From: Eumeta japonica | Taxonomy: Eukaryota > Arthropoda > Insecta > Lepidoptera > Psychidae | Reading direction: 5' to 3' | DNA: 64,000 nucleotides | Assembly: GCA_005406025.1 (NCBI GenBank) | Contig: BGZK01000861.1 | Span: 1-64,000, forward strand | Shown: one piece after another, positions 25,240 to 35,479 of the stretch | Position numbering within the stretch: position 1 is the stretch's first letter | How the letters are laid out: each line of letters begins with the position of its first letter | The notes under the pieces: generated by a model | The model's input: only the letters and a program-made list of their open reading frames with translations | The model's database searches: none | What the model was told of the DNA's origin: nothing | Made by a program: the position numbers and the translations under genes

Positions 25240-25335
25240 GATATCTTCTTCTTCAGAGGAGACACAACTGTGCCTGATTTGCCTTTAACTGGGATTGATT
25301 ACAAAACAATTAATTATTTGAATAACTTTTCCAAA
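25240..25335 (+). repeat. CTTCTTCT-AGAAGA dispersed repeat fragment
   Basis: ATATCTTCTTCTTCAGAGGAGACACAACTG... ends in GGGATTGATTACAAAACAATTAATTA. It resembles the segment at 32060-32215 (plus) and, inverted, 28550-28620. Together these are pieces of one dispersed family, probably the 3' part of the GACTTCAA-AAAGG element at 30.8 kb. Confidence 0.45.
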
Positions 25336-25379
25336 GCAGTTCATATTTAATTTTTTTTTTATGTACCTATTTCTACTGA

Positions 25380-25670
25380 TTTGATGAATTATACCTGTGC
25401 TGCCATCTATTACTTTAAAACATGTTTACAGAGTATTTTAAACCGCCATCTACTGATATATTCAATTATGATCTTTCATGACTCATCTTCACGTTGTGAC
25501 ATAACGCTAGACATACGTAATTTTTACTACTGTTACTAGATGTCGCTGCTTGTCGCTAATTTTTTTCAGATTAAACCTAAAGAATGAAATCAGATAGGAA
25601 ATCGGTAATTAAAAATAATTACAAAAGAGTTCACAAAATGAGTATACCTTTTGTGAACACTTTTGTGTTT
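25380..25670. repeat. Repeat with GCCATCTA words ending in a long hairpin
   Basis: GCCATCTATT (25403), GCCATCTACT (25444) and TAGATGTCGCTG (25539 region) punctuate a ~190-base stretch also holding ATAACGCTAGACATACGTA, which I associate with an insect dispersed repeat. It is followed by a hairpin with 18-bp arms and one mismatch (25621-25638 with 25649-25666). Confidence 0.45.
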
Positions 25671-25679
25671 TTGTTAATT

Positions 25680-26815
25680 TTATTATTGTTCGTTGTTTCC
25701 ATTTGCCATTTGTTGAACAACCTTCTATAATAAAACAAGTGACGAGAATCGCAGATAAGGCGAGTGTGAGTTTCAGTCCGACGGCTAAAGTTTATTGGTA
25801 GAATTTTTAAAAAAGCCCTCTTTCACTCATTTTCAACTGAATTATCTCCAAACAACACGGGTCCTTTAAAGCAAGTATTATGTTCTACATGCACCTCCAT
25901 TTTAATTCGATTGCACTTGGAGCACTCAAAAATGGTGTCAATTGGTGTCGCATATTTTTTTGCGTCGTTCATATCCGCCGAGTAGGCAAATCCATCACGA
26001 TTCGTATAATCTTAAGCACTCAATAAATGATAAAAAAAAAATAAGTACATGTATTTATTTATTTACTTATTTGTATATTTTGGTCGATAAACGATGATAT
26101 ACAAAAACTGTTAATATAAAAGGAAGTATGAATAGACTGTACGCATCTGCAGCTATGCATATCATCAACAACGTGAAACACAAAGAATTATTGAAAATAA
26201 TTTACACATTTCCGTACTAATGATTTAATTGTATAGAGAATCCTAATTATCACTCATTCAAAGCACATTTTAGAATCTTAACAACATCTTTTTTGAAAGA
26301 CCCAACAGTTATAAAAATCTTTTTCAGTTTTAAAGCGTTGATGTCGATAGAGTTGAAAAGGATTGTTATAAGTGTCCACGCGGCGCTGCATCGGTGACCG
26401 TGTGCCACACTACGACAACCCTTTAGTGGCGAACGACTGCTTCAGCCGAACTTTTATTTTTCAGGTTCGGTAAGAAATAGAATAGCACAATATTCCATTT
26501 TAAGCTAAGTAATCATATTTGTTGTGTCAACATGTCATCTAGCCGGAGGCGTTGCAAGTCCAATAAATTAGATTTCTCAGGTAGACACCTGTATGAAAGT
26601 CTATCACAGAAACGCTTTTAATGCATTGCCCTTATGAACTTTTCAAACCATTTCTATGAGGTCGTTATCATAGAATGGGTTGGAAATTGAAGCACTCAAC
26701 AACTCAACACTCAAGTTGAAATCGAATAAGAGCTTTTTACAACTATAAATTTTGTGATGTTTATGTGAAATCAACATAAGACGTATAACAAAACGTATAT
26801 GCTGAATGCTTTATT
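25680..26815. other. AT-rich noncoding stretch
   Basis: No supported gene. A small GC-richer patch near 26370-26440 has no distinctive motif. Confidence 0.5.
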
Positions 26816-26819
26816 TACA

Positions 26820-27430
26820 ACTAGCCTTTTTCGTTATCGAATGAATTATTTTATGCCCACCGATCACGCTGCCAACCATGATCCCGATGTTATTATTTCT
26901 TTCATTTTCAATCCCGGCTCGGATTTCGGTCTCGATGTACATTCCGGCTCTGTTTAAAATATACGTATTCACCCGCGCCTACGTTGATATACAACGAATT
27001 GTTTCGTTTTTTATACCGAATGCCATGTTATTAATCAAGATCTCGAATTTGCGTCCATCCATGATTCCATACTACGAGAATGCATATTCTTACACCGAAA
27101 AGGTTTTTTTGTTATGAAACGATCTCACGCTCTTGATCCTGGTCTTGGACCTGCTCGCGGTTCCAATTTTGAACGAACGTTGAATTTGAACCTTCGTTAA
27201 CATTATTGTCACAAATAACCGATAGGCAAAGTAAGGATTTTGTTTACGATCACGCAAGTACGGTAGCGAGCAAATGTTACAGTATCTTTATAAATTGTAG
27301 ATTATAAGTTATTTTGATGTATAACTAATTTTACTGCAAAGTTTCACCTAATTCTGTTCAGTCGTTAAAGCGTGACTGAGTAACAAACATCCAAACATAT
27401 AAACTTTAACATTTATGATATTAGTTGGAA
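26820..27430 (+). repeat. SINE-like element with internal array, most complete copy
   Basis: Begins ACTAGCCTTTTTCG, carries a degenerate array of TCCCG, ATTCC and GGCTC words at 26880-27190, and ends with AAGCGTGACTGAGTAACAAA, CATCCAAACATATAAACTTT and TTTATGATATTAGTT. That tail is widespread in insect non-autonomous elements. The 79-codon frame 26878-27117 comes from the array and is not a gene. Confidence 0.6.
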
Positions 27431-27439
27431 ATGTTCAAT

Positions 27440-28510
27440 ATAGAGATCAATGTGAAATTTACGATCGAACACAACTTACAAATCCTAGATAGAGGATTTA
27501 CAAGTCCCACTTTCACACTAGGTCAGTGTCACAAAATGCGTAGGAGTATTTATGGATACATTTATTTTTTAAAAAGTTAGAGCTTTGAATTTGTTTATGG
27601 CTAGTTGCAGTTTGTTGTGCATATACTAATCAGAAAATATATATAAATCTTACTAAAACAAATGTTAATAGTGTGATAAACTTTAACATTGTCTGCATAC
27701 AGAAGGAAATTACAGTAATTGAATCAAGTGATAATATGAAGTACGAGTTTATATAAAGAATAAACTGTTATAGTCCCAATACAGTACCTTGAGGAACACC
27801 GGAACTTATAATTAGTGTATGAAATTCAAATCCGCTTACTACATTTTTTGTATTCTCTTAACAATACAAGACTTAAACCAAAGGTATAAGTCGACGTGAT
27901 TTGATTAAAGGCAATTTTTTCAAAGAAATTATGTATTATGAAAGAAAGAATTATGAAAATGAGTATAAATAAATATGTATATACAGATAAAATACTATCA
28001 CTTTGTAGGTTATTATCTAAGGCCTAGAATATAAGACCTAGAATAAATGAGTAAATTACTGGTAGTAGATTTTTTTAACGAAATCGTGTTGTTCTGGAGT
28101 AATAATTGTATGTAATTAAAAACAAAGGTCACTGTAAACTAAGCGTTCAAAAAATTTGGGTGAGCCTTTAGAACACATGGATCAGTGATTGTCGACAGCA
28201 TTCAATCATCCTTAAATATGTTTAGGGAAGTTATTTTGTCTACTTTCCATTCATTAGGGTATATACCCCCTCTAAAATATTTATAGTACGAAAACAAATT
28301 AAGTTGTTTCTTTTTAATATTGGAAGTATTTCATCTGCTCCGAGTCCTCCAGTGACGTCAAGATTTTTTCCCTTCTTGCGTACAGTATCTCGGGTTATAT
28401 TTTGAATATATAGATCATATATTACACCGGGTACACATGTGATGTCACCTAGTATCAAGTGGACTGAACATTAAACAGTTCAAATTGAAGTATTGTAAGA
28501 CGAAAAACAA
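27440..28510 (-). mobile_element. Degraded LINE reverse transcriptase (minus strand)
   Basis: On the minus strand the order of motifs is that of a non-LTR reverse transcriptase. A GADEILP segment near 28330 corresponds to the PGPDGIPP block. It is followed by GGIYPNEWKVDKITS near 28250, by GVPQGTVLGL-QF near 27800 (the GVPQGSVLGPLLF motif), and by NFLLYADNVKVYHTI near 27690 (the YADD catalytic motif with Asn for the second Asp). Stops and frameshifts separate the motifs, so the copy is inactive. The 72-codon frame 28240-28458 is a piece of it. Confidence 0.75.
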
Positions 28511-28544
28511 GCTTTCAAAAAGCCCATTTAAATAGTTATTTTAG

Positions 28545-28690
28545 ATCCGGTTCTAGCTGAAGATACATCAGATGCAGTTGTGTCTTCTTAGAAGAAAAAG
28601 ATATCCGTTTAACTGAATACTTCACGTTTCATATCATGTTTGTGTAGATTATGTTGTTTTCCGTCTTGCCTTTTAAGTGAAACGGAGTCC
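28545..28690 (-). repeat. CTTCTTCT-AGAAGA dispersed repeat fragment (inverted)
   Basis: CAGATGCAGTTGTGTCTTCTTAGAAGAAAAAGATATC in pieces is the reverse orientation of the segment at 32060-32110. Confidence 0.4.
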
Positions 28691-29224
28691 TAAAATAAAT
28701 TATTTAAATAGGTTTTTAAAGCCGGTTTTAATATTAATCTTATAAAAGTTGTTTTATTCTATATTTTTAGCTATTTAATAATTTATAACTTTATAATTAA
28801 TTTAGCTACTTAGCACGTGGATTAAATCATATTTAATATAATTTAGGAATCTCCTTTACTTTAGTACGGAGCAAATGGAAAAGCAGTTCCGATCCCAATT
28901 TTATTATTCAATGGTAATCATTCCAGGGTCTTTACATTCTTAGTTCGAGCGCAACTACCAAATTATTCTTATACAAATTATATAAATTATTTTATATATA
29001 GAATTCTTTACAATATAAAAGTTCTACAATTCGTGCACATCACATTTACATTCACTCCCCTCATTAAATTAATACAGCGTATTTCTACTGTTATCTCAAA
29101 AGAGTGCCGATGTAGTTCTGCCCAGATTGTCAAATTGAATACATATATATGAATGAATGAAAATATTAGATAGATTAATAAGTAATTTTAATTCTGTGCA
29201 TATAATACGGTACTGACCACTGGC

Positions 29225-29470
29225 GAATTGATCACTGAGTTCTTAAATTAAATCAATTTGAACCGCTCGCTCGGTGCCTCAGAGAGAACGTTAGGCCCTT
29301 AAACCGTCGGTCTCAGACGTTGTCATTACACTGGTGACGATGGATGTCAGCAGTCCCCCGCCCGCTCTAGACAGCGCGGAGGGCTTAGGGTCTTAGCCCC
29401 TCAATCTGATTGAAAAAGATTGAGGGAAGGTACGGCTCAGTAGTGGAGCGATTAATACCAAATAATACAT
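29225..29470 (+). repeat. GC-rich lepidopteran dispersed repeat
   Basis: Contains GGTCTCAGACGTTGTCATTA, CACTGGTGACGATGGATGTC, CCCCCGCCCGCTCTAGACAG, GCGCGGAGGGCTTAGGG and CGGCTCAGTAGTGGAGCGAT. I recognise these blocks from lepidopteran genomes. A 9-bp hairpin CCTCAATCT-9 nt-AGATTGAGG sits at 29399-29425. A short related piece (GAGACAGCGCGGAGGGTTT) is at 9317-9335. Confidence 0.5.
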
Positions 29471-29474
29471 ACGT

Positions 29475-30174
29475 AGTCTGTACTAGATATTGCTAATGAA
29501 GCCATGATGAGTAGTTTCTATCGACAAATCGCGATATCATTCCCTAACTACTAACCGTTAATGAGTGATGTGGCTTCCATCATCAGCTTAGCAGCATAAG
29601 ATAGTGACTCCCAAAGGCAAACACTTGAATAACTACAAAAAAGAGCTCACATTTACACTATATTTGTATGTATAAACTCAGTATGGATTGGATATAAATT
29701 GAGCTATATTACCATTTATTAGAACACCGAAAATGGCAGTTGAAATAATTTTAATGTATTAAGTATCGTTAAAAGCTCAAATTGTTTTATGTTACAGAAT
29801 CCATTTTACATAATACGTTTTGCATATTAATTTTTTAATCAGTCTAGAAACTGTAATTGTCTCTTTTTTCAGTTTATTTTTTTCGTTTGAATGTTTATCC
29901 TTTTTGACCTGTTTCGTAGTTTAGGCATATTGATATAAATTGGAATGAGCCACTGTCCACTTAAGTCATGATAATATAATAAAAAGAAAATTTCTATTCA
30001 ATATAATCATTACGTAACAACATAAACAACTGGTAATTAAATTAAAGTACATACTAATGTGAATATTACTAGTGTAATTTTCACATTCGCAAATTACCGT
30101 ACTTTAACACATTCTAAAGTTTGTGGATCGATGAAATTTTGAATGTTAACTTTGATTTGAGACACTGTGTATCA
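29475..30174. other. AT-rich stretch upstream of the tRNA
   Basis: No gene is supported. Nothing resembling an additional tRNA is visible. Confidence 0.5.
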
Positions 30175-30247
30175 GACCGTGTGGCCTAATGGATAAGGCG
30201 TCGGACTTCGGATCCGAAGATTGCAGGTTCGAGTCCTGTCACGGTCG
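30175..30247 (+). tRNA. tRNA-Arg (anticodon UCG)
   Basis: A 73-base cloverleaf. The acceptor stem GACCGTG/CACGGTC is perfect over 7 bp. The D arm is GCC-TAATGGATAA-GGC. The anticodon stem TCGGA/TCCGA encloses loop CTTCGGA, giving anticodon TCG for arginine CGA codons. The variable loop is AGATT. The T arm GCAGG-TTCGAGT-CCTGT has one G-U pair. The discriminator base is G, and CCA is not encoded, as expected in eukaryotes. There is no intron. Internal pol III promoters are visible as an A box (TGGCCTAATGG) and a B box (GGTTCGAGTCC). It is a single isolated gene with no tRNA neighbours in the window. Confidence 0.97.
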
Positions 30248-30260
30248 AAAATTGTATTTA

Positions 30261-30266
30261 TTTTTT
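30261..30266 (+). terminator. RNA polymerase III T-run terminator
   Basis: Six T residues 14 bases after the tRNA 3' end, followed after one C by another T run. This is the standard pol III stop for the tRNA. Confidence 0.8.
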
Positions 30267-30582
30267 CTTTTTTATTTATAACAAATACACTAGTTTATAT
30301 TTAATTTAGATAAATCTTGATGTATAATAACTTAATTTGTTTTGACTTTCCTTCTTTCTCCTATATGTAGTTAAAATTATACTATTTTTTCATTCAAATA
30401 TGAAACAAAATATTGAGATGTGCGCTTCTAATTCTCATTTTAACGTTATTATTTTGCTTTCAGTATAAATTCGAATAGATATTTATAATATAATTTAATA
30501 TTTATATAATTTCGTAACTTCAGTACTCTAGCGTCAAATTACGTAAGCATTTGAATTTATTTTGTATTCGTTTTTTTAATAG

Positions 30583-30597
30583 TTACTAGAGGGCGCT
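30583..30597 (+). promoter_or_regulatory. Candidate CTCF site
   Basis: TTACTAGAGGGCGCTG matches the conserved CTCF core (CCASYAGRKGGCRS) at every position except the first two. It lies about 340 bases downstream of the tRNA. Protein binding is inferred from the motif alone. Confidence 0.4.
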
Positions 30598-30814
30598 GTA
30601 ATATTAATAAGTCGAGAGTAAAGAAGTAGTTGTAAGCATTTCTAGATGTCACTGTTTGTATATAAATTTAAGAATAGTATATTTCTTATCTACATACTAA
30701 GTTTACTGCAATTACCTACTTTTACATTATTATAATTTGTATAAAATGTAATGTAATATCAAAGTAAGACGCTTATTACACAGGCACAGCTGAAGAACTA
30801 ATGTAATTTAAAAA

Positions 30815-31215
30815 TTGTATCAGTTAATTTTTTTACTGACTTCAATAAAGGCGGAGGTTCATGTTCTTCTCTATCTATTTTATTTTATGCATATCCAGCG
30901 AAAATTTGATCATTTGTGGACCAATTTCAGAATTTTTGTTTGGATAAGCACCAAGTTAGAATCTGATGATGGATTTCTCAAGAAAATCGAGGGAAACCCT
31001 CAAATAGTATGGGCACATACAGTGTGTTTGAGCTTGAGCTTTTTTTGTAGTTATTCAAAGTTTTGCGTATTCATCATATCATTTCAGTAGTTATCATATC
31101 ATGCATAGCTTATGATGTAAGCTATAGGACTCCTTAAGGGTTAAGAGTTAGGGGATAGTACTGCAATTTGTTTCCAGAAACTACCCTTCAATAGCTATTA
31201 ATAAACCCTAGTATA
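30815..31215 (+). repeat. GACTTCAA-AAAGG-GGAGGTTC lepidopteran repeat
   Basis: ACTGACTTCAATAAAGGCGG followed by AGGTTCATGTTC is the head of a well-known lepidopteran dispersed repeat. The internal part includes TGTGGACCAATTTC and ATGATGGATTTCTCAAG. The 91-codon frame 30815-31090 lies in it and has an alternative start, so it is not called as a gene. Confidence 0.55.
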
Positions 31216-31229
31216 CACTGAGTTAAAAT

Positions 31230-31975
31230 TATTTTAAGAAACTAGCCAAGAGTATGTCGGCCTATGCTCATTATAGAGTTCCGTAGCCATTATTACAAAG
31301 AAATGCAGTACAAATGAAAAAAGTACGTTGTTACGTTTTTCCATGTTTCCTACATAGAATAGTTACAAGCATTTTCGTCGCCTATAACTACAAAAACAAG
31401 TATGTCGACTATTACTATAAAACTAAAGTTCATCAGCAAAAGAGTCTATCTTCATGGCACTTAAGTCATTTTGTTGAGAATTGCAATTTTCTGGAAATAA
31501 CACAAGAACAGTATATCCCGATCATGTCCAAAATAATTTTCGTTGAGAGTGTTTATTAAGCGTTATCTTCGTTATTTTTTCATATTTTTTGTACACACGG
31601 TTTAGAAAATAAAGGGCGAGGGGACACACAATTTCTGCTACTTTTTAGCGATTATTTACGGAATTATTGACGTAGTCAGAAAAATTGCTTAGAAAATTCA
31701 AAATGTTTTTAAAAAAACTGTGTCACACATTGATATTAGCGGAAAAAAATTTTTTCAGCGTCTATTACATCTATGCAGTGCCCCCCTAGAAATATTCATT
31801 TTTGTTATTTAACTACCAAACTGAGTAGCAATTTATACAAGACACGTACAGTATAAATTTCACCAATGTACGTCTTTTAGTTTTTGTATAATATGCCTGT
31901 GATATACGGACGGACGAACATAACGAAACTATAAGGGTTCCGTTTTTGCCAACTTGGCTCTGAACCCTAAAAACC
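31230..31975 (+). repeat. GGGTTCCG-class dispersed repeat, copy 3
   Basis: Begins GGCC-like CTAGCCAAGAGTATGTCGGCC and ends GAAACTATAAGGGTTCCG, TTTTTGCCAACTTGGCTC, TGAACCCTAAAAA. It is collinear with copies 2 and 4 over about 745 bases. The 3' hairpin GGGTTC...GAACCC is intact here. The 81-codon frame 31314-31559 is inside. Confidence 0.75.
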
Positions 31976-31984
31976 ACCTTCAAA

Positions 31985-32300
31985 TTTTTTTTTAACTGAC
32001 GGAAAAAACCAGTTATTTTTATAATCAGTTGTTTTTAGAGTTCATTCCAACTAACAGTAAATCAGACACAGTTGAGTTTCTTCTTCTAAGAAGATCTCTT
32101 TTTGATTCAATATTTACTTCATATTCTAACGTTTCATATTAATGTTCATGTATTATATGTTCTTTGCTTTGTTTTAGCTGGAACCGATTCCAAAACAACT
32201 GATTAGTTATTTTTGTAGACTTTTTTTGTATTATAGCTATGTTAGTATATTACAATTTTTGAAAGTCGGTAGATATTTCAAGGACAGCCAAGCATCTATG
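31985..32300 (+). repeat. 3' part of the GACTTCAA-AAAGG repeat family
   Basis: TTTTTTAACTGACGGAAAAA, CTTCTTCTAAGAAGATCTC, AGCTGGAACCGATTCCAAAA and GAAAGTCGGT are shared with the pieces at 25.24 and 28.55 kb. The GGGTTCCG element at 31230-31975 separates this piece from the head at 30.8 kb and may be inserted in it. Confidence 0.45.
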
Positions 32301-32309
32301 TGATTAATA

Positions 32310-32850
32310 AAGATGAATATCAAATTAATGGAATATCCACATCTACCTACGGTTTAGTTAATTTCCGGCAGTGACTCACTTTTATATTGAAGGGTAAAAA
32401 CATTCTTTGTAATCTGATGAAAAATATGATGTATGCAAAATTTTTTTTCTTAAATTCTTCACTAATTATTTATACAATAAAAATATTAAAAAAATGTTTT
32501 TAAGCATAATAATTATTTTAAAGATCATTATTTTCCCATAACAACAAAACGATAAAAAATACTTTTTTCAAAATAAGCAACTACTCTATTTGTTTAGTCA
32601 TAAAAAAAATTTTTTCCCCGTTTGATAGTGCTTTTATGAAGTGCAAAAATAGCCATCAGTCAACATTGATTAAAAAAAAATTTTATCAATATTTTTAAGG
32701 ATTTTCATTCTAAGTTTATTTTAAAAAAAATATAATAAACAAAATAAAGAAATTTAAGATGCTTTTGTAACGTGGTCTTGTTAAGTATATATATAAGAAG
32801 AGCTTCAAGAAGGCAAAAACTTATAGCTCAATTATTTAAACGGGCTTTGT
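32310..32850. other. Very AT-rich stretch
   Basis: Long A and T runs, no open frame and no recognised repeat. Confidence 0.5.
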
Positions 32851-32853
32851 TAA

Positions 32854-32912
32854 ATGGGCTTTAATTTTTACAAAAGACGGTATAAACGTCTTTTGTAAAA
32901 ATTAAAGCCCAT
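32854..32912. repeat. Perfect 26-bp inverted repeat with 7-base loop
   Basis: Arms at 32854-32879 and 32887-32912 (ATGGGCTTTAATTTTTACAA... and its exact complement) with loop GTATAAA. A weaker outer pairing (TTTGTTAA with TTAACAA) extends the stem after a bulge. The left flank carries an additional partial copy, CGGGCTTTGTTAA. Confidence 0.85.
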
Positions 32913-33059
32913 GAAAAACCATTTAGTTAACAATAGTATAACTTTTTGAAAAATGAACAAAAAAATATTTTTCCAACGGGATTTTATTCTTTAACGTATT
33001 CTAATAATATAATTTTTTTTAAATTTAATATTGATATTTAATTCTATAAAAAATATTTT

Positions 33060-33200
33060 ATGTAATAAACTCTGTTGAGCGATAGCGCGGCCATGCTGTA
33101 TTGGCCGCGCGGGGCCCTATTTTCAGCACTAAATTAAAATTATAAATAATGGAGGTAGAGTTCCGGGAGCTAAGACATTTTGTCTTAGAAATTTTCTCCT
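33060..33200. repeat. GC-rich hairpin and 8-bp hairpin in AT-rich DNA
   Basis: GCGCGGCCA-TGCTGTAT-TGGCCGCGC (33085-33110) is a perfect 9-bp GC-rich stem. CTAAGACA-TTT-TGTCTTAG (33170-33188) is a second. They lie upstream of the solo arm at 33304-33440 and may belong to the same relic. Confidence 0.5.
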
Positions 33201-33303
33201 CTTTATGAATCGTTTTTTTAAACGTCTTAAATATTAATAGTTTTTGAGTAATAACGCCAAAAAACAAAATACCTTTTTTTTAAACTTAATTTCTTAATAA
33301 CTT

Positions 33304-33440
33304 TGCAATTTTTATCGTGCAGTAAAATCCTTCGAAAACATTTTTCTAGATGTCATTCCGAATCCAATGAGCTATCGCACATATTTTTAAGACCTTTATC
33401 AAGAATTAACACGATTTTGAAATTGTCGACTAGACTATAA
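33304..33440 (+). repeat. Solo arm related to the 34.4-34.7 kb foldback element
   Basis: Aligns with the right arm of the foldback: GCAATTTTTATC, TTTCTAGATGTCATTCCGAATC for TTTCTAGACGTCAATTCGAATC, TATCAAGAATT for TATCAGAATT, and the end GACTAGACTA for AACTAGACTA. No matching left arm is found upstream. Confidence 0.6.
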
Positions 33441-33484
33441 GACATTAAGATATGTTTAAGTACTCATATCCGTGAGTCAAAAGC

Positions 33485-33610
33485 AAACGATGTGTTTTAA
33501 TCTCGTCGCCGCACCGCGGCGCCCCGGGCGCGGCCCGACAGCTGACGACCACAATACTGCAACTCGCTGTCGCTCCGATGTTATCACTGACGTTTGTTTT
33601 GACGTTAACT
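33485..33610. promoter_or_regulatory. Short GC-rich island
   Basis: TCGCCGCACCGCGGCGCCCCGGGCGCGGCCC in pieces, abruptly bounded by AT-rich DNA, followed by ACTGACGTTTG. No coding frame. Function unknown. Confidence 0.25.
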
Positions 33611-33874
33611 AAGTTTTATCACGGGAATGTTAAATTCAACGTCGCATCATAAACTTAACAAGTAAACTGTTTTTATTTAGATAAACAGTTGTAACTTATT
33701 TTTATCGGGATTATTTAATTATTAATTACAACAGTTTATAGAAAATAATAATATCATAAGACAAAAGTTTTTATTTTTTTAAAATATTCGATGTAGTTCA
33801 TGTGTCAATTTTTACATATTTATTATTCTTAAGCATTTTAGTAAATTATCTACTTTAATAGAATCTGCAGTATA

Positions 33875-34260
33875 TATCCACACTAATATTATAAAAGTGA
33901 AAGTGTCTCTGTCTGTTGCGTTTTCAGATTTAAATCTCTGTACTGGTTTTCATTAAATTAGGTTTGTAGGTAATTCGACACCAGGGAACGGATAGGCTAC
34001 GAATAGGCTACGTTTCGTTTGTTTGTGGTTTCGTTTGTATGTTTTTTTCATAGCTGAACAATAGTTAAACTAATTTTAATGTACTGATAATAAATTACAC
34101 AATTTAGTAATATACAAACTACTGTCTGTTTAGTTTTTTTGTCTGTTTGTTTGTATTTCTACTTATAACTCAACAACTAATTAAACAGTTTTGATGAAAT
34201 TTAGGAAACTGATAGAATCCACTATCACATAAAATATTGGTTATTGTTTATTTTTTTGTA
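33875..34260 (-). repeat. SINE-like element, reverse orientation
   Basis: CACACTAATATTATAAAAGTGAAAGTG is the reverse complement of the insect-wide tail AAACTTTCGCATTTATAATATTAGT. Inside are the CTACGAATAGGCTACG duplication and GTTTGTTTG words typical of these elements. It belongs to the same superfamily as the 27.4 kb tail. Confidence 0.5.
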
Positions 34261-34264
34261 TGTT

Positions 34265-34304
34265 TACCTGTATGTCTCCTTAGTTGTAAGGAGACATACA
34301 GGTA
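34265..34304. repeat. Perfect 18-bp hairpin with 4-base loop
   Basis: Arms TACCTGTATGTCTCCTTA (34265-34282) and its exact complement (34287-34304), loop GTTG. A partial direct copy CTCCTGAGTTGTAA follows immediately. Confidence 0.85.
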
Positions 34305-34378
34305 TCTCCTGAGTTGTAATAACTTATAAATAATCTATTTGAAGATTATTTATTGCGTTCATCAGCCTTTCCCTCCAC

Positions 34379-34725
34379 TAGTCTAGTCTACAAGAGCCAT
34401 TTTTGCAAAATCCTGATAGAGTTCACTGAAAATTATAATTTTGGTGTCATTTGATTCGGATTGACGTATAAAAACTTTTTGATAGGGTTGAAATGGCGCT
34501 GATAAAAATTGCAATAGTTATTAACAAATTAGTGAAAGAAAAGAGTGCTTTCGTTTTATTAAAAAATCTCAAAAACGATATTTGAGACTATTGCAATTTT
34601 TATCAGCGCCATTTTAACTTTTTCAAAAAGTTTCTAGACGTCAATTCGAATCGAATGACACCAAAATTATAATTTTCAGTCAACTCTATCAGAATTTCAC
34701 TAAAATGGCTCTTGTAAACTAGACT
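34379..34725. mobile_element. Long inverted-repeat foldback element (MITE-like)
   Basis: Two imperfect arms of about 150 bases. The left starts TAGTCTAGTCTACAAGAGCC at 34379. The right ends with the near-complement ...TTGTAAACTAGACTA at 34725. Shared inner blocks include GATAGAGTTCACTGAAAATTAT/TTTTCAGTCAACTCTATC, CAAATGACACC-type sequence and GGCGCTGATAAAAATTGCAATAGT with its complement. The centre (about 34520-34580) is unpaired AT-rich DNA. No coding capacity. A target-site duplication is not clear. A related single arm lies at 33304-33440. Confidence 0.8.
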
Positions 34726-34924
34726 ACACCATTAGATACCTATTACTACTCAACAAGACGGCGACACACTGTGTAACGGTTTTTATTTTATATGTCTTTT
34801 ATATATCTATCCAGATAGTACTATGGTAATCCCGAGGACATTCTGCCTGTCCGCCTCCTAACCCCTAAATACTATTCTTAAGTTCGAGATACCTCTTGAA
34901 GTTTTATCTACCGATAAAACTTCT

Positions 34925-35370
34925 TTTTTTTATGTTTGAATGTCACATGTTAGTCGATTAAGTAAAGTCACTAATTCATTTAGAGGGCTCTGTGTGCGCA
35001 TATTCAATAAGGTTCCTGTAGATATACAAGATTTACCCCTATATAAATTTAAGAGTGTTATTAAACAATCGCTCAGTAAAAATTGTATAAAAAATACCCT
35101 ATACAATTTCTGAATATTTAGAAGACAAATATCTATGAGCACAAGCGGCTCGACTTCTTACCGGGCTGTTTCGTTTTTAATAGTTTTGTATTTGTTATGG
35201 CAATGTATGAGTAAATTAGAAAAGAGCTACCCTTAAGTTTCTTGCTCGTTCTTCTTGAGAGAGAACTTTCTTCGAGCGGTAAGTGTAAATTCGCAAAAAA
35301 TTATGACGTATTTCAAGTGTTATTTTGTAACCTATGAAATAAAGACATTTTGAATTTGAATTTATCATCG
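34925..35370 (+). mobile_element. LINE 3' fragment (jockey/CR1-type), with polyadenylation signal
   Basis: Translation with stops gives GSVCAYSIR, the VPVDIQDLPLYKFKSVIKQS block and an EYLEDKY-WAQAARLL end, which correspond to the reverse transcriptase C-terminus seen at 2.6 and 44.6 kb. The 3' UTR contains TTTCTTGCTCGTTCTTCTTG and ends with AATAAA at 35338-35343 and a TTGAATTTGAATT tail. Confidence 0.7.
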
Positions 35371-35479
35371 GGGGTACATGTATTTTTCAATCGGGATGCC
35401 GTCGCTCATAAGACGCCGGCCAAATCTTTTGTAGGGCGGATGTCGGAAGAAGACAACATAGGGATCCTCTGTGGGGATG

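Noticed and set aside
31314..31559. 81-codon plus frame
   Set aside because: It lies entirely within a noncoding dispersed repeat, and the collinear copies do not keep the frame.
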